Source: Triops longicaudatus
Taxonomy: Eukaryota > Arthropoda > Branchiopoda > Notostraca > Triopsidae
Assembly (NCBI GenBank): GCA_022885665.1
Contig: JAGQDJ010000061.1
Span: 186,001 to 250,000, forward strand
Reading direction: 5' to 3'
Length of the DNA: 64,000 bases
Shown: positions 46,661 through 58,800 of the stretch, piece by piece
Numbering within the stretch: the stretch's first letter is position 1
How the letters are laid out: the number at the start of each line of letters is the position of its first letter
Notes under the pieces: generated by a model
What the model saw: only the letters and a program-made list of their open reading frames with translations
Databases searched by the model: none
What the model was told of the DNA's origin: nothing
Position numbers and translations under genes: made by a program

Positions 46661-46989
46661 GTATGTCTTCTAATACTTATTTATCGTAAAAAATCTAAGT
46701 AATCGTTGTTAGAAAAGTAACGAAACTTTATGAGTGATTCACGCGGAAAGCGTTGAAAGCTATTTTAGGGAATGTGAACGTTTTTGTGTACGGATTACAG
46801 AAGTTTAGTGTGTGACTTGTTATTGACGAGCAAGGACTTGGACTGTTCCCTGTCTTAACCTACTGTTAAAGTACAACTAGGATAACTTAAGTGTTCTCCC
46901 TTCATTTAATACTGTTAACATCGAGTGTACAGTTAACTTAACTGAAACTTCACCCAAAAGTATGGAATTTAATTGTTGATATTTTTTAG

Positions 46990-47461
46990 ATGGTGAAAGA
47001 CAAGAAAGAAAAGAAGCGAAAGTCCGCGATCAATGAAGTAGTCACCCGTGACTACACCATCAACATCCACAAACGCATCTTCGGAGTGGGCTTCAAGCGA
47101 CGTGCCCCCCGTGCTATCAAGGAAATCCGCAAGTTCGCCCAGAAGCAAATGGGCACCGAAGATGTCCGAATTGAAACCCGCTTGAACAAGCACGTCTGGT
47201 CCCAAGGAATCAGGTACTACAGTTCTTACAGTTCTTTACCTTAAGAGCAAGAAATTACGTTACTTTATGACTTACTTGTGATGTCTAATGGCTATTTTTC
47301 TCTAATACAGGAACGTCCCCTTCCGTGTCCGCGTTCGTTTGGCCCGCCGACGCAACGAAGATGAAGATTCTCCCCATAAATTGTACACCTTAGTTTCCTT
47401 CATCCCGGTTGCATCGTTCAAAGGCTTGCAAACGGAAAACCAGGAAGTGTCTGAAGATTAA
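46990..47461 (+). CDS. RPL31: 60S ribosomal protein L31 (eL31)
   Basis: Coding exons 46,990-47,213 and 47,311-47,461 join across a 97-base GT-AG intron to 124 residues, against 125 in human. Diagnostic segments are SAINEVVTRDYTINIHKRI, GVGFKRRAPRAIKEIRKFA, KHVWSQGIRNVPFRVRVRL and RRRNEDEDSPHKLYTLVS. eL31 sits on the 60S surface close to the peptide exit tunnel. The ATG is the first three bases after a splice acceptor. The exon is richer in G and C, with more C-ending codons than its neighbours, as expected for a highly expressed gene. No other ribosomal protein gene is nearby. Confidence 0.98.
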
Positions 47462-49875
47462 ACACCTCTGTACTTTCTTTCAATACAAAGATGAAGACAC
47501 TCCAAGTGCTGATTTTTTATATAAAAGATGAAAGTAGTTTCTAACGCTGCTTTGATATTATCTCATACATCTTTACACTTAAACTGTCGGAAATTCTTAA
47601 CTTCTTATTTTTCTTAAGATTCTTTAAGAATTGTATTATTATTACTTTATTTATTTTTTCACATTTTATTGTTCAGATATTTTCTATGTCTCTCACTTTT
47701 TGGTTGTGTACTAACGGATTAGTACATTCTGATACGCAGTATTAGATAAATAACCTTGCCAGTTTAAAAAGTTTTTAACGAATTTTATTTTACATTTTTG
47801 TTTTTTAGTTAGGAAACAATTTGATTCGAGATGTTTTTTAGAATCATTACAGTGGAATCAACTTCACTACTTGATACACGTTAACCCGATTAGTTGCAAG
47901 ATTTTTAAGTAAGAGGTCTGAAGCAGAAATGAATTGTATAAAACAAACGAACAACAGTAATCAAAGTTTATAATTCACGTTTCTGTATTCACGATGTGAG
48001 CCTTGAATTGAAAATGAATATGGTTTTAAGACTCGAGTAAAAACTTCGGTTCGTGTGTTTAAGCGATTTGACAGTTTTAAAAAACTTTGTCAAGCGTTAT
48101 TACAACATGGTAAAAATGCGCCGCGTTTTTCACTGCAGGAGTTGTTACCTCGACTTACGCGTGTTGCGCTCCTTGCCTTCCAATGCTTTTTAGTACACGG
48201 TCTTCAAATTACACGGAATGCAAGCCGTTAAAGGTCTTGAATGTTTGGAAAAGAGAGCATTAATGTTTTTTAAGACTCGACAAATGATCATCAGTTTTAT
48301 ATTCTAAAAAAGGGAAGTAACTCAATGGAAATAACTTTTAAAAGTCATTGAAGTTCATTGTTTCCAAAACAGGATGATTTCGAACAAAAGTTGTATATTT
48401 CAGCTAATCTCTAAGTAAAAACAAAGATAAGGTTTTGACTCTTTAGACTGTTCTGCAGAATAACACAAACCTTTTACTTTTGTCTTTACTTTGAAACTTC
48501 GGGAGTATTCCGTTTCAACACTGATGTTCGATGGTGTTCGAAGTAACCAAGCGATGAACAAAACTTTGAATGAGAACGCGAAATTGCTCGACAAATTTAA
48601 AAAATAGCAAATTGGCACACAGTTTCTTCTTGACATCGCTAAATTGGATTAGTTAACGCGCTTGACCATTTTCTTTAAGAAAATCACTTCAGTTATTTTA
48701 GGAAAAAATATAAATGAAAAAAGATCGACAGAAAGAGGTACTTAAGCCTTAAAACTTATATTTCTTTACACATTCGCAATTGGTTGCATTTTCTACGGTT
48801 TTAACTAGTGCTTTAATCTTGCCTGTCCAATCTTTTCAACTTTCAAGTGAGATTTGGCTTTCGATTTGAGCTTTTATGCGTTTTTTCTTGCAAGTCGCGT
48901 CCTCCCTACTTTGACGCCCTTCCATAGGTAGCCTCGGAAAAGCCATAAGGCATAACACGGGAAAGGGGTCGAAGTTCGCTATGTAATTTTAACATCGAGT
49001 TTGTCCGCAGGCAAAAGGAGGTAACTGCGTTTTGTTTTACGCAGCAGAAAGGCTCCAAGTGTTTTAGCGTCTAATGGTGGATTTAGCACTATCTAGACAT
49101 TAGGTGCGTAATTTGGTAAAGACTGTAATTCGCGTGCTTTATACGTTACTAATAGTAACTAATAGAGACTTCAGTTGGGAGCTTTCCAAACACAGCGAAT
49201 CACTGTTTCAAAAGAAAAATTTCGTTTCTCAAACACACATTGTGCCAATACTAGAAAAACTCAGTGCGCACTGGCTTTCCCAAATGAGTTCGCTATAAGA
49301 GTACGAAAGTCTCTCTCCGACAGACGTTTTTTTCTTCCGTCAGCTTTCCGGAATCTATTCCCGCAAGGAGGGAAGAATATTCCTCATAGAGAAAAAGGCA
49401 GCCTACGGTTGGCAACTTTGTCAAAAAAAAGTGCGAATAAAAAGACGTATGTCGGGGGAGCCTTATAAGGAGTAATAACAATAAAGCGTAACCATCCTGG
49501 GCGGGGTTCGTTGGAGACTTTCTCCTTCATTTTCTCAGTAGCGCAACTAGCGGATAATCAGGAGAACAATGTTTAGAATAAGCCTTATTAAGCTTCACGA
49601 TTGTATTGCGTAATAAAAAAAACTCTTTCACTCCTGCTCTTTTTCTCAATAACGTCACAATTATAGCCATAATGCGAAAAAAGCGTCTTTTTCCAAGGAA
49701 GTGAGGTCAAAAACTCGCTTAAGTCAATGAAACATGTTTGGATATCAATGTAAGAAAATGCGATACATTCGAGGCAGAAACAAGAAAATGTTTGATGATC
49801 TACGGTATAATGACTTTGCTTTTTTTTCGTGCTTTTTTATTTTATTTATTGTTTCATATTTTAGTTTTCATTCGT
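47462..49875. other. Convergent intergenic region RPL31 / CYFIP, no gene seen
   Basis: About 2.4 kb with only short frames. On the minus strand, three AATAAA hexamers (TTTATT on plus at about 49,836-49,850) lie 26-40 bases past the CYFIP stop codon and are likely its polyadenylation signals. No repeat family of the left half was recognised here. Confidence 0.55.
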
Positions 49876-52800
49876 TCATTCCATTGGATTCAACGATTGC
49901 CGATGGAAAAGATCCGGTCGGTGGTAATGACTCTGCGGAGCTCCGCCCTGCGCTTGTTGATGCTGCGCCACCATATGGTGGATCGGGGGCTGGAAGCAGC
50001 GTACGTGTTCGATGGGGGCGCCACCTTCGCCTTCGCCTGAGTTGACTCGCAAGTATTTGTTAAAAGTGGCGAAGATTTGGGAATTGAGGACTTGGAAACG
50101 CCGAATGCGGTCCACCAATCGTTTCAAAGGCTGTAAAATACGAAAATACAATTAAAAGACCTTTCAACCTTCAAATAAAGCCAACTAAAAAAAATAAATT
50201 TGTAAAAAATTAAACCAGAAAATAAAATAAAACATAAAATAAATTAAAAAATAAACAGTAAATCAAGTAGAAAACAGGTTCGAAAATTACATATAAAAGT
50301 AAAAAAACGTCGAAGAGAAAAATGCAAAAAGGTTCATGAGAAAAAAAAACAAATTAAGAAAAAAGAGAAAAAACTACGTAAGGTTTTACGAACAAATTCT
50401 AAGTATTTTTTTTAAATACGCAGAAAACAAAAATAAAACAGTTAAAAACGCAAACAAAAACTTAAAAACAAAGAAAAAAGGAAGAAAATATTGGAAATAA
50501 AACACGGAAAATTATATTAAAAATAAAAGACAACAGAAAGCATTTGAAGTATTAATGTAAAAAATAAATTAATAAGAAATAAAATTTCTCGAAAATAAAA
50601 ATCTTACAATTCCTTTCACGGTATCGTCTTTGCCATCCACTCGCTGTACCCGCAGGATATGGTAGCAGAAATCCAACGCTTCGAAGCGTCTTTGCTGTCC
50701 TAATAACACGATCATGGCGCAGCCAGCCCAATGAAGCCCCTCCCCGAACAATTGCCTAACAATTTTACAATTAAAACAAATTATCCTCACAATATTTTTT
50801 CCAAAATATTTTTTTTTTGAAAAAGATGAACACAAAAATGTAAGTAAAGTAGAAAAAGTAATAAAATAAAAATAATTTAATAAAATAGAAAAAAAAAAAT
50901 AATACAATAAATATGACAAATAATTTAATAAGAAAACATACAGAAAATATATATAATAAAATAGTAAAAAATACAAAACAAACCACGAAATGAAACAGAA
51001 ATCTAAATAAAATGAAAAACAACGCATAAACAATAAATACGAGAAAAAAATCGTTTTCTTTAAAGATTAAAGAAAAAATATTTGAAAAGTGCAAAAACGC
51101 AAAATAAGAAAAAAATAAAAATACATATATGTCATACTCGACAGTAAACTCGTTTTCTCCAACAGGAATACAGTACACGAACTGTAAGGCGGACCAAAGG
51201 CGGTGAAACTCGGTACACTCGTCTACCGCTAGGACACCGTTGGTGGGCGGAGCTCCAGTCCATACTGGATCATCCAAGAAGGATCTCACGCGTTGTAACA
51301 CGACCTCAAAGATGGACAAACCACAACACAGCCTTTCTCGTGTTAGCAAATCGCCTTCTTTGGCAATCAACAGTTGCTGTATAAAAAATAAATAAAATAA
51401 ATATAAAATATTTTGTTAAAAGTAATAATCGTTATCTTCAGATTTAAAAATTATAATAAATTAAATAAATCCAAACATAGTAAAAAATCAGTAAAATCGA
51501 TAAAAATGATGCATAGAAAGAAAATATAATTTGTAGTTAACAAAATATCAGTATCAGTTGTAGTAATGTGTTACAAATTGTGACAAACTAATTTTTAGTG
51601 AATCTAATTTAAAAGGAATAAAGGCAACAAAAATCAAAACTAACTGAAAAAATAATAAAACAATAAAAGGAAAAACATATTATATGCTCAAAGTATACTG
51701 ACATTACACACTTTAAAATATCTAACATTACAATAAAACGAAAATTACCGAAAGATGCTACAGAACACTGAAATTGACGTTAAAAGGAGACAAAATGTAC
51801 TAAACACTAAAACATCCGTAAAAATATGCAAAAAATAAAAAAAAAATAACCACATTATTGATTAGGATTATTTTTTAAGAATTTCTGTTCATACTTTCGC
51901 GGTTCCCATTCGTTCTAAATTCGCCACGACTTGCAAAGGAGTGTATTTGGCTTCCAAACGCTTTTGTTTCGTTTCCAGTTTCTCTCCATCTTCAAAAACA
52001 AAAAGAAAGTGTTAAAGACATTGAAAATAAATCATCAAAGTAACAAAAATAAATATTACTATTTACATTAATATAATATATAAACCACGCAAAAAATACA
52101 GAATTTAAAATAAAAAAGCGCAACAATAAAAAACATAATTCTAATAACTAAAGAAAATTTTTACATTTCATTTAAAATGACTCTAAACCCAAACTTAAAA
52201 GTTTCGAGATTTTTTTTTTAAATAATGACGTTGAAATTAGATCAAAAATTCACTAAAAGATTCTTAATGAATCACTTCAAAACCTAATTAAAACTCTTTC
52301 AGAAAATGATTCTACACTATTAAAAAAATCGAAAATTTAAAAAATCTACAAAATTTTAATTTAATGTAAATAGACTTTAAAAAGATAATTCCAAAGACTA
52401 GAAACAACAACCTTTAACATGTGGGCGAGGCAAAATATTCTGAAACGGCGCTGCATGTAACAAATCGGTGACTTCTTCTTGCGACAACGCTTGCTCCAGC
52501 AACAAGCAGAAAATCAACGCGTTGCCAAATTCCCGAAAATTGTGAAACAGCTCAGTACGGGCATCCGGGTACTGGACAATGTCGTTAAGCTGCGCTTGGT
52601 AGTATCCCAGTACTCCAGGCGAGCCGTAATCGTAGCGTGGCAGCTTACATTGCTTTGGCATGGCTACTAGCAACGTTCGCGTAAATTGCAGAATATTCCC
52701 TTGCACCAAGGACTTGATTATCTTCAACAGTTCTTCGATTACCACCGCAATTCCTTGGTAACCTAGTAAGTTCACCATTGCACGGAAATGTACTGGACCC

Positions 52801-55800
52801 ACGAACCCTAAAGAAACGAAAAATTTTGTTTTTGTTTTAAGAACATTTTTTTATATTTTTTCAACTATGATATATATTTTTATTTTAAATATACTTCTGA
52901 TTTTTTTGTTTTGAAATATATTGTACACTTTTTATATTTTTAAATATATACTTTAATATGTTTTAAATATATTTGTGTAATGTGTTAAAAATATTTGAAT
53001 CAATTTCTTTTCCTTAAATACAAATTTCAAAGTAAGCTTAAACAATAATAAAGCTTAAATGTTAAAGTAGACGTTACAAAACTGTTAAAAGTGCTATTTA
53101 ACAAGAACTAACTGATGCAAGATATGTAAATAAATATATTTTATAATTAAAAATAAATAAGTATAAAATGCAAAAATTTCATTAAAGCCAAAAAGCTACG
53201 CTTAGTTAAGAATATTCAAGTTACAGTAAAGTTAGACATATTTTTTGATTTTGTATGTTTTGCTTTTGTGGCCTACTTCACGTGCGAGGTTGAGCGAAAG
53301 TCAAGCCTTTCCTATTGAAATTGCATGGGCAATGCACACGCGTAACTCGAAACTTATGTAAAAACCTGTGTTTCTTGGCATATGAGAGCGCGTGTTACGT
53401 AAGTCAATTCTTTGCCGTAGGAATACCACAGAATTGGCATTCGCGTAACTCGAGACATTCGTTGAAATTGATTTTTCATATCTTTAGCAAGTGAGTTTCG
53501 CGCAAGTCGAGTCTATGCTACAGCAACAATATCAACATCTCATACGCGTAAGTGGAAACACGAGTAAAAGGGGCAATTTCGTTTCACGTCGGAGCAAAAC
53601 CCGCGTAACTCGAGGTCACGCCGTAAGAATTGCATAGGAAGGACTTACGTGTAACTCGAAACCTGTGTAAAAACCGCGTTTTCTTGGGGTTTGACAGCTT
53701 GTACCGCGTAATTCGAATCTTTTACATAAGAGTACTATAGGAACGGTATCCGCATAACTCGAAACTATCGCTATAGGTTCGTGGTTTGAAAGGTTTCGGT
53801 CTAGAGAGTGACTATCGTGTAACTGGTGTCTACGCTACAGCAGCAAAATCGACAACCACATACGCGTAACTCAAAACGCGATTTTTTTCACGTTGGCCAA
53901 AAACCGTGTAACTCGAAGCCACGCCATAAGAATTGCATAGGCACGCTTCACGCGTAACTCGAGATTTCGTGCAAAAACAGCATTTTCTTGCTCCATTGGG
54001 AGCTGAAATCGCGTAAGTCGAAGCTACGCTGTAAGAATAGTATAAGAGCGGTAAACGCGCAACTCGAAACAAAGCCAAAAAACACGTAAAAATTGCGTGG
54101 ATAATGTGGAATAAGTACATCATACGGCACATTATAGTACAGTTTAAGGCTAACATTGATTATAGATAGAAAACTCTAAAAAATCGTAAAAATATATGCA
54201 ACAAAAGCCAAAATGTAAAACTACGGGCAATTTCTTCGCTAAGTAAAATAATAAGGTTTCTGTCTCTAAGTTACCGAAAATGTTAAAAGCAAAAAATTGC
54301 CAAAACCAATGAAAACGAAGGAAAAGTACCGGTGTACTGGCTGTAAATGGTGCCATAGGCGATATTTAGCGCTTTGGTGCCGTATAAGTAGTGATGGGGC
54401 ATGGTCGGTGGGCGGTCTCTTTGTACTGGCTGGGTGAAAAGCAAATCTTTGCAGCGTATAAATCTGCCAGTGGCTGCATTGTAGCAATAATTCGGCAAAA
54501 AATCGTAATTCAGCTCCCAGAACACGTGCAACGTCACGCGACCGTACGGTGCCAGTACATTACGGTTGGCTTCGCGCCACATAGCGTCGAAATCGTCCAG
54601 TACCACGTGTTCGCTCAAGAACTGGTGACACAGGCGGTTAACTTTCAACAATCCTTCCAGTTCCTAACGAAAGAACATTAGTTTAGTCAAATCACGCATT
54701 TCGAATTTTTATTTCAATTATTTAACATGTTCAAATTTATATCTTAATGATTTTAATATTTTTAGTATAATATTTGAAACATTTGTTTGATAAAAATGTT
54801 ACTATTCACATATACCTAGGGATATTTGAAAGATTTTTTATTTTTATATAAAATTCTATACGTATTTAATAGCATCTAATTCAGTGTTTTAAAGTACTTG
54901 TTATTGTTGGTCTACTTTAAGTCAAACTGTTCTTTCTAACGGGCACATTATCGACTATTTTTGACCATTTAGTTTTAAAGTACGAAAAATGTTTTTCCTT
55001 AGAAAAGTTCCAGTATACACATTCTAGATGGCGTTAACGTACCACTATGCCTGTGACATCACTGGCTTCGAAGCGCGAAACGGCCAAATCGAGCGCTTTG
55101 AGCAGTGCTGAGTTGATTCTTTGGCCTAAAAGGCGATTCAAATCCACAGAACGGCCCAAAAGTTGTACATGGCGCTGTTTGAGTAAGGTAGCGTACCGGT
55201 TGGCCGGTGGGTAGGCCAATCGCGTACCCACCAACGCACATTCGGTCCTAAAACGCTTATCAAGCAACACCGAAGCAGCTAAATGCTTATAATGCGCATA
55301 AATCTGCTCGCTGAGCTTGTAAACGAGCTGATCGAAGCACAAGTTCACTTCAGCTTCGATTTCATCGTACAAAAATTGCTTCCGGAAGACGGTCAATGCC
55401 CAAAAGGCGGAGTCGTTGTACAAATCCAGGGGAAACAGCACGCATCTACGTAAAAAACGCGTATTAGACACATTCTTTAAAGACATAGCTTAAGTCTAGT
55501 GTTTTTAGTAAATTGGCTTGAAAAATTATTCAATTGCTATTTATTGTAATACATTTTGCAATAAAATCTGTGTTACTCCGTGTTAATCAGTGATAATTTC
55601 TATTTATGTTGTTTTATTCGGTTGACTTTGCATGTTGCAGTGTAATACGTACTCCATCATTGAAGGTTCTTTGGTCCTTAGAATATGTTCAGTCAAGATC
55701 CACGGCATGGACATTTCGATAGGAAACTACAAAAATTAACCCAATTAGTTTTTAAGAATCCAAAAGAATTCCTAAAAAATGAACCCAATTTGGCGTCAAA

Positions 55801-58800
55801 CGCGTCCAACATTCAAAAAACAGTTCGCTTCAAGGTAAAAACCGATTCAAAATACCGGAACTACGTTCGATTAAGTCCTATTGGCTGCGAGTTGCAGGGA
55901 GGCGGGGTTTAGTACAGGCCATGCCCTTCTTTTAGCGAAGAGGAAGGAAAGTTATGAACGCAGCACGGGCCATGCGAATTAGCTGGTTATTTAGCACACA
56001 TAAAAGGCTAAAACTATAAGTTATCCTTTAAAACACAGGAAGTTTTTCCATAAGTTTGCTAGAGGGAGGGGCCTGGGTGGGGCATGGTACCTGTATTCTT
56101 TTGTCCATGGTAACCAAGTCGCTGCATTCTTCGTTGTGCTCGTGCTTCACCGGACATTTCTGTGGCAAGGGACAGCAATTTCAGAGGAAAAGAAATCAAC
56201 AGAAGGAAAAACCAAACAACCAACAAGAGACAAACGTTTCAAACCCACCACCAACGAAATCAACAATGAAATGTGGAAACGAAGGTTAAAACAAGTTCCC
56301 GCCCGGCTATAACCAACGCTGCGCTGCCGTTCGCGGCACACAAGCGCGAAACGCTCCTAGCCCGCGCGTCTTCATTTCTCCAGCTAAACTGACGTCACAG
56401 TCTGCTATCGATTAGAGCCGTACCGTAATTCAGGCAGACGGCCTTTTCACGTTTTCACGTCAACATCGAACTTTCGATGTTTATTTTACTTCAGGGAAAC
56501 TAGCTTTGACGACTTCGAGCTTAAGACTATTGATTTAATAAGGAATTTACTTAATAAAAAGCTATTTAAACCATTTTAAGTTGAACTGACATCAAGTTGA
56601 AATGATGTTTGAAATGACGTCAGTCGTTTCACCACTTATGGACCATTTCTATCACTTATGGACCGAACGGCGAACGCGGCTTTGGTTCTTATGGCTTTAC
56701 CATGTTTATGAATGAAAAACCAAACTTTTTTGCTCCAAAAGCTTTTTAAACGCCATTATGATGACAAAAGGAATGAGTATCGAGTATGTTAAGCATATTT
56801 ATAAGTTTGCAGTACTACGGCAATTTTAAGTAGAAACTAGTACGAATTAATTTCTCTTAACGTACGGAATGCCGGGAACTACACGAACACGTTCTCATGC
56901 TCGGACACACAAACATACCCGAAGCGAAGAAAGAACACTTAAAGATGTTATGAAACGCAGTAAAGCGACAAGTCTTACAAGAACCAATACGTAAAATGCC
57001 AGTACTTCTCATTTGATACTCAAGAAAGGAATAATTCGCTAACAATAAATATTTATCTCCTTTGCTATATCTTGCATTCCCTAGTTAATTAATATTTATT
57101 GTTGTATGTAGAGCTAATTACCTGAATGCGTTTCCCCATCGTCATTTCCAAGTAAAACTCCCGGTACCAGAGTTGCGACAAATCGCAACAGCTTTGCAGC
57201 GATTGGCCCAAGTTGAGCAAATACGGCCAGAAAAACGAATGCTTATGGAAAGCTTCAATGGCCATTAACACTGGTCCATCTAAATCTTTCCTTAAAGTGC
57301 GTTTCCCGCCCGATTTGTCTGCAATCAACGATTCCAACATCGTCCTCACCATGTAAAGCTGCGTCGACGATGGCCCTATTTCACAAAACAGAATTAAATT
57401 AATTTCTTTGAGTTTTTTTTTCCGAAAATTAGCAAAAAAATTCACGCATAATAGGTAGATCAAATTCAATCCAAAATTTATCAAAATCCTCTGTTTTAAG
57501 TGTTTATTACGCCTTCTCGTATATTTTACCGAGCAATGCTTATCTGACATAACAAATTTAAATTTAATTAAATTTAAGATCGACTTGCAAGTTAAATACG
57601 AGTTAAAGAGTTTTATAAGAGTTAAAACGCGAAGTACCAACGTTACGACGAGGAACTTTGATCTCGTAACCCGCATCCGGGTCCTTTTTGCCCCTGAGGG
57701 CGGGGTCATCGGCTGGCTCCACCCCTCGGAGCCAATCAGCGCAGGTTTCTCGGATGGAAATGAGCAAGGTGCGCAGCAAATCTTTCTTATTTTTGATAGC
57801 TTTGCGCAACGGCTCGCGTAGTGTTAATTGCACGAAATCTTGCAACTCGGCGTACACGTGGCGCCGCACAGCGTCGGCAAACACCGTCTCCATCCGCGCC
57901 ATCAACACTTGCACGCCTTTAATCATCGAAATCACCTCAATCAAACCGAACTTTTCTTCCTCGGTGTAATTATACCGCGTCGCCTGCAAGTATAAAAAGT
58001 TTTTGGTAGTATTTCTTTTTCTGTATACTATTTAAGAATTATTTATTAAATTTCCTTAATTATCTGAATTTTTTTTAAAAATTCTGAATTATTTAAAAAC
58101 TGCTTTCGGCTTCTTATATTCTTATATCACTTTCAAATTGTTTGAATCTGTCTGAAATTGTATTCGAGTTTCTTGAATTATCAAACATTATTCTTTGAGC
58201 TTTTGAATATTATTTAATGCTATTTTCGAAAATACTGGAATTATTCTTAAATCAAATTCGTATTTTTAGAATTATTCTAAAAATGTTTTGAATTATTGTT
58301 ATTTTTACATTTTTTTCCCAGTCATCCGTATAATTCTAATTTATTTTGGAACTATTTGAATTATGTTAAAACTACTTTCCGAATTATTCGCATTATTTAT
58401 AGTTATTTAGCATCCTAACGCAATTTTTCGCGATTGTTAAGCTAAATTTGCGTACTCTTTCGTATTCTTCAGCCTCTTGAGGACAATCCTTGTTCTGATG
58501 GTGGTCTGTGGGGTGCAAAAGCTTGTACGAGTACAATTGCGTCACTGCCGAAGTCCAAGAAGACAGTAATTGCAATCCTCTTAGCGCAATTTCCAGTAAT
58601 TGCTTGTTTTCTTCCGCACTGCGCGTTTCTTTGTACGTCGTTGTGACCTCGTTGGAATAACGCGCCAATTCCGATGCGAAACGGATGTGTTCTTCGCGAA
58701 TACCGGGCAACTGGACCATCAAATCGGCCTGTGGCGACGGAGTATTGGCGCTGCACAGTGGCCAACGTGACGGATCGTAGCTCTTCGAGCGCCTGATGTA

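Noticed and set aside
50569..51370. Long minus frames (154 and 199 codons) predicting multi-pass membrane proteins
   Set aside because: They extend CYFIP exons 14 and 15 into an A-rich intron, whose complement reads as Phe, Ile and Leu codons. Donor sites at 51,137 and 50,607 end the real exons.
55685..55912. 75-codon plus-strand frame inside CYFIP, looking like an independent small gene
   Set aside because: It is antisense to CYFIP exon 9 (55,726-55,653). The minus strand reads the conserved FPIEMSMPWIL segment and joins its neighbours in phase, which explains the openness on the plus strand.
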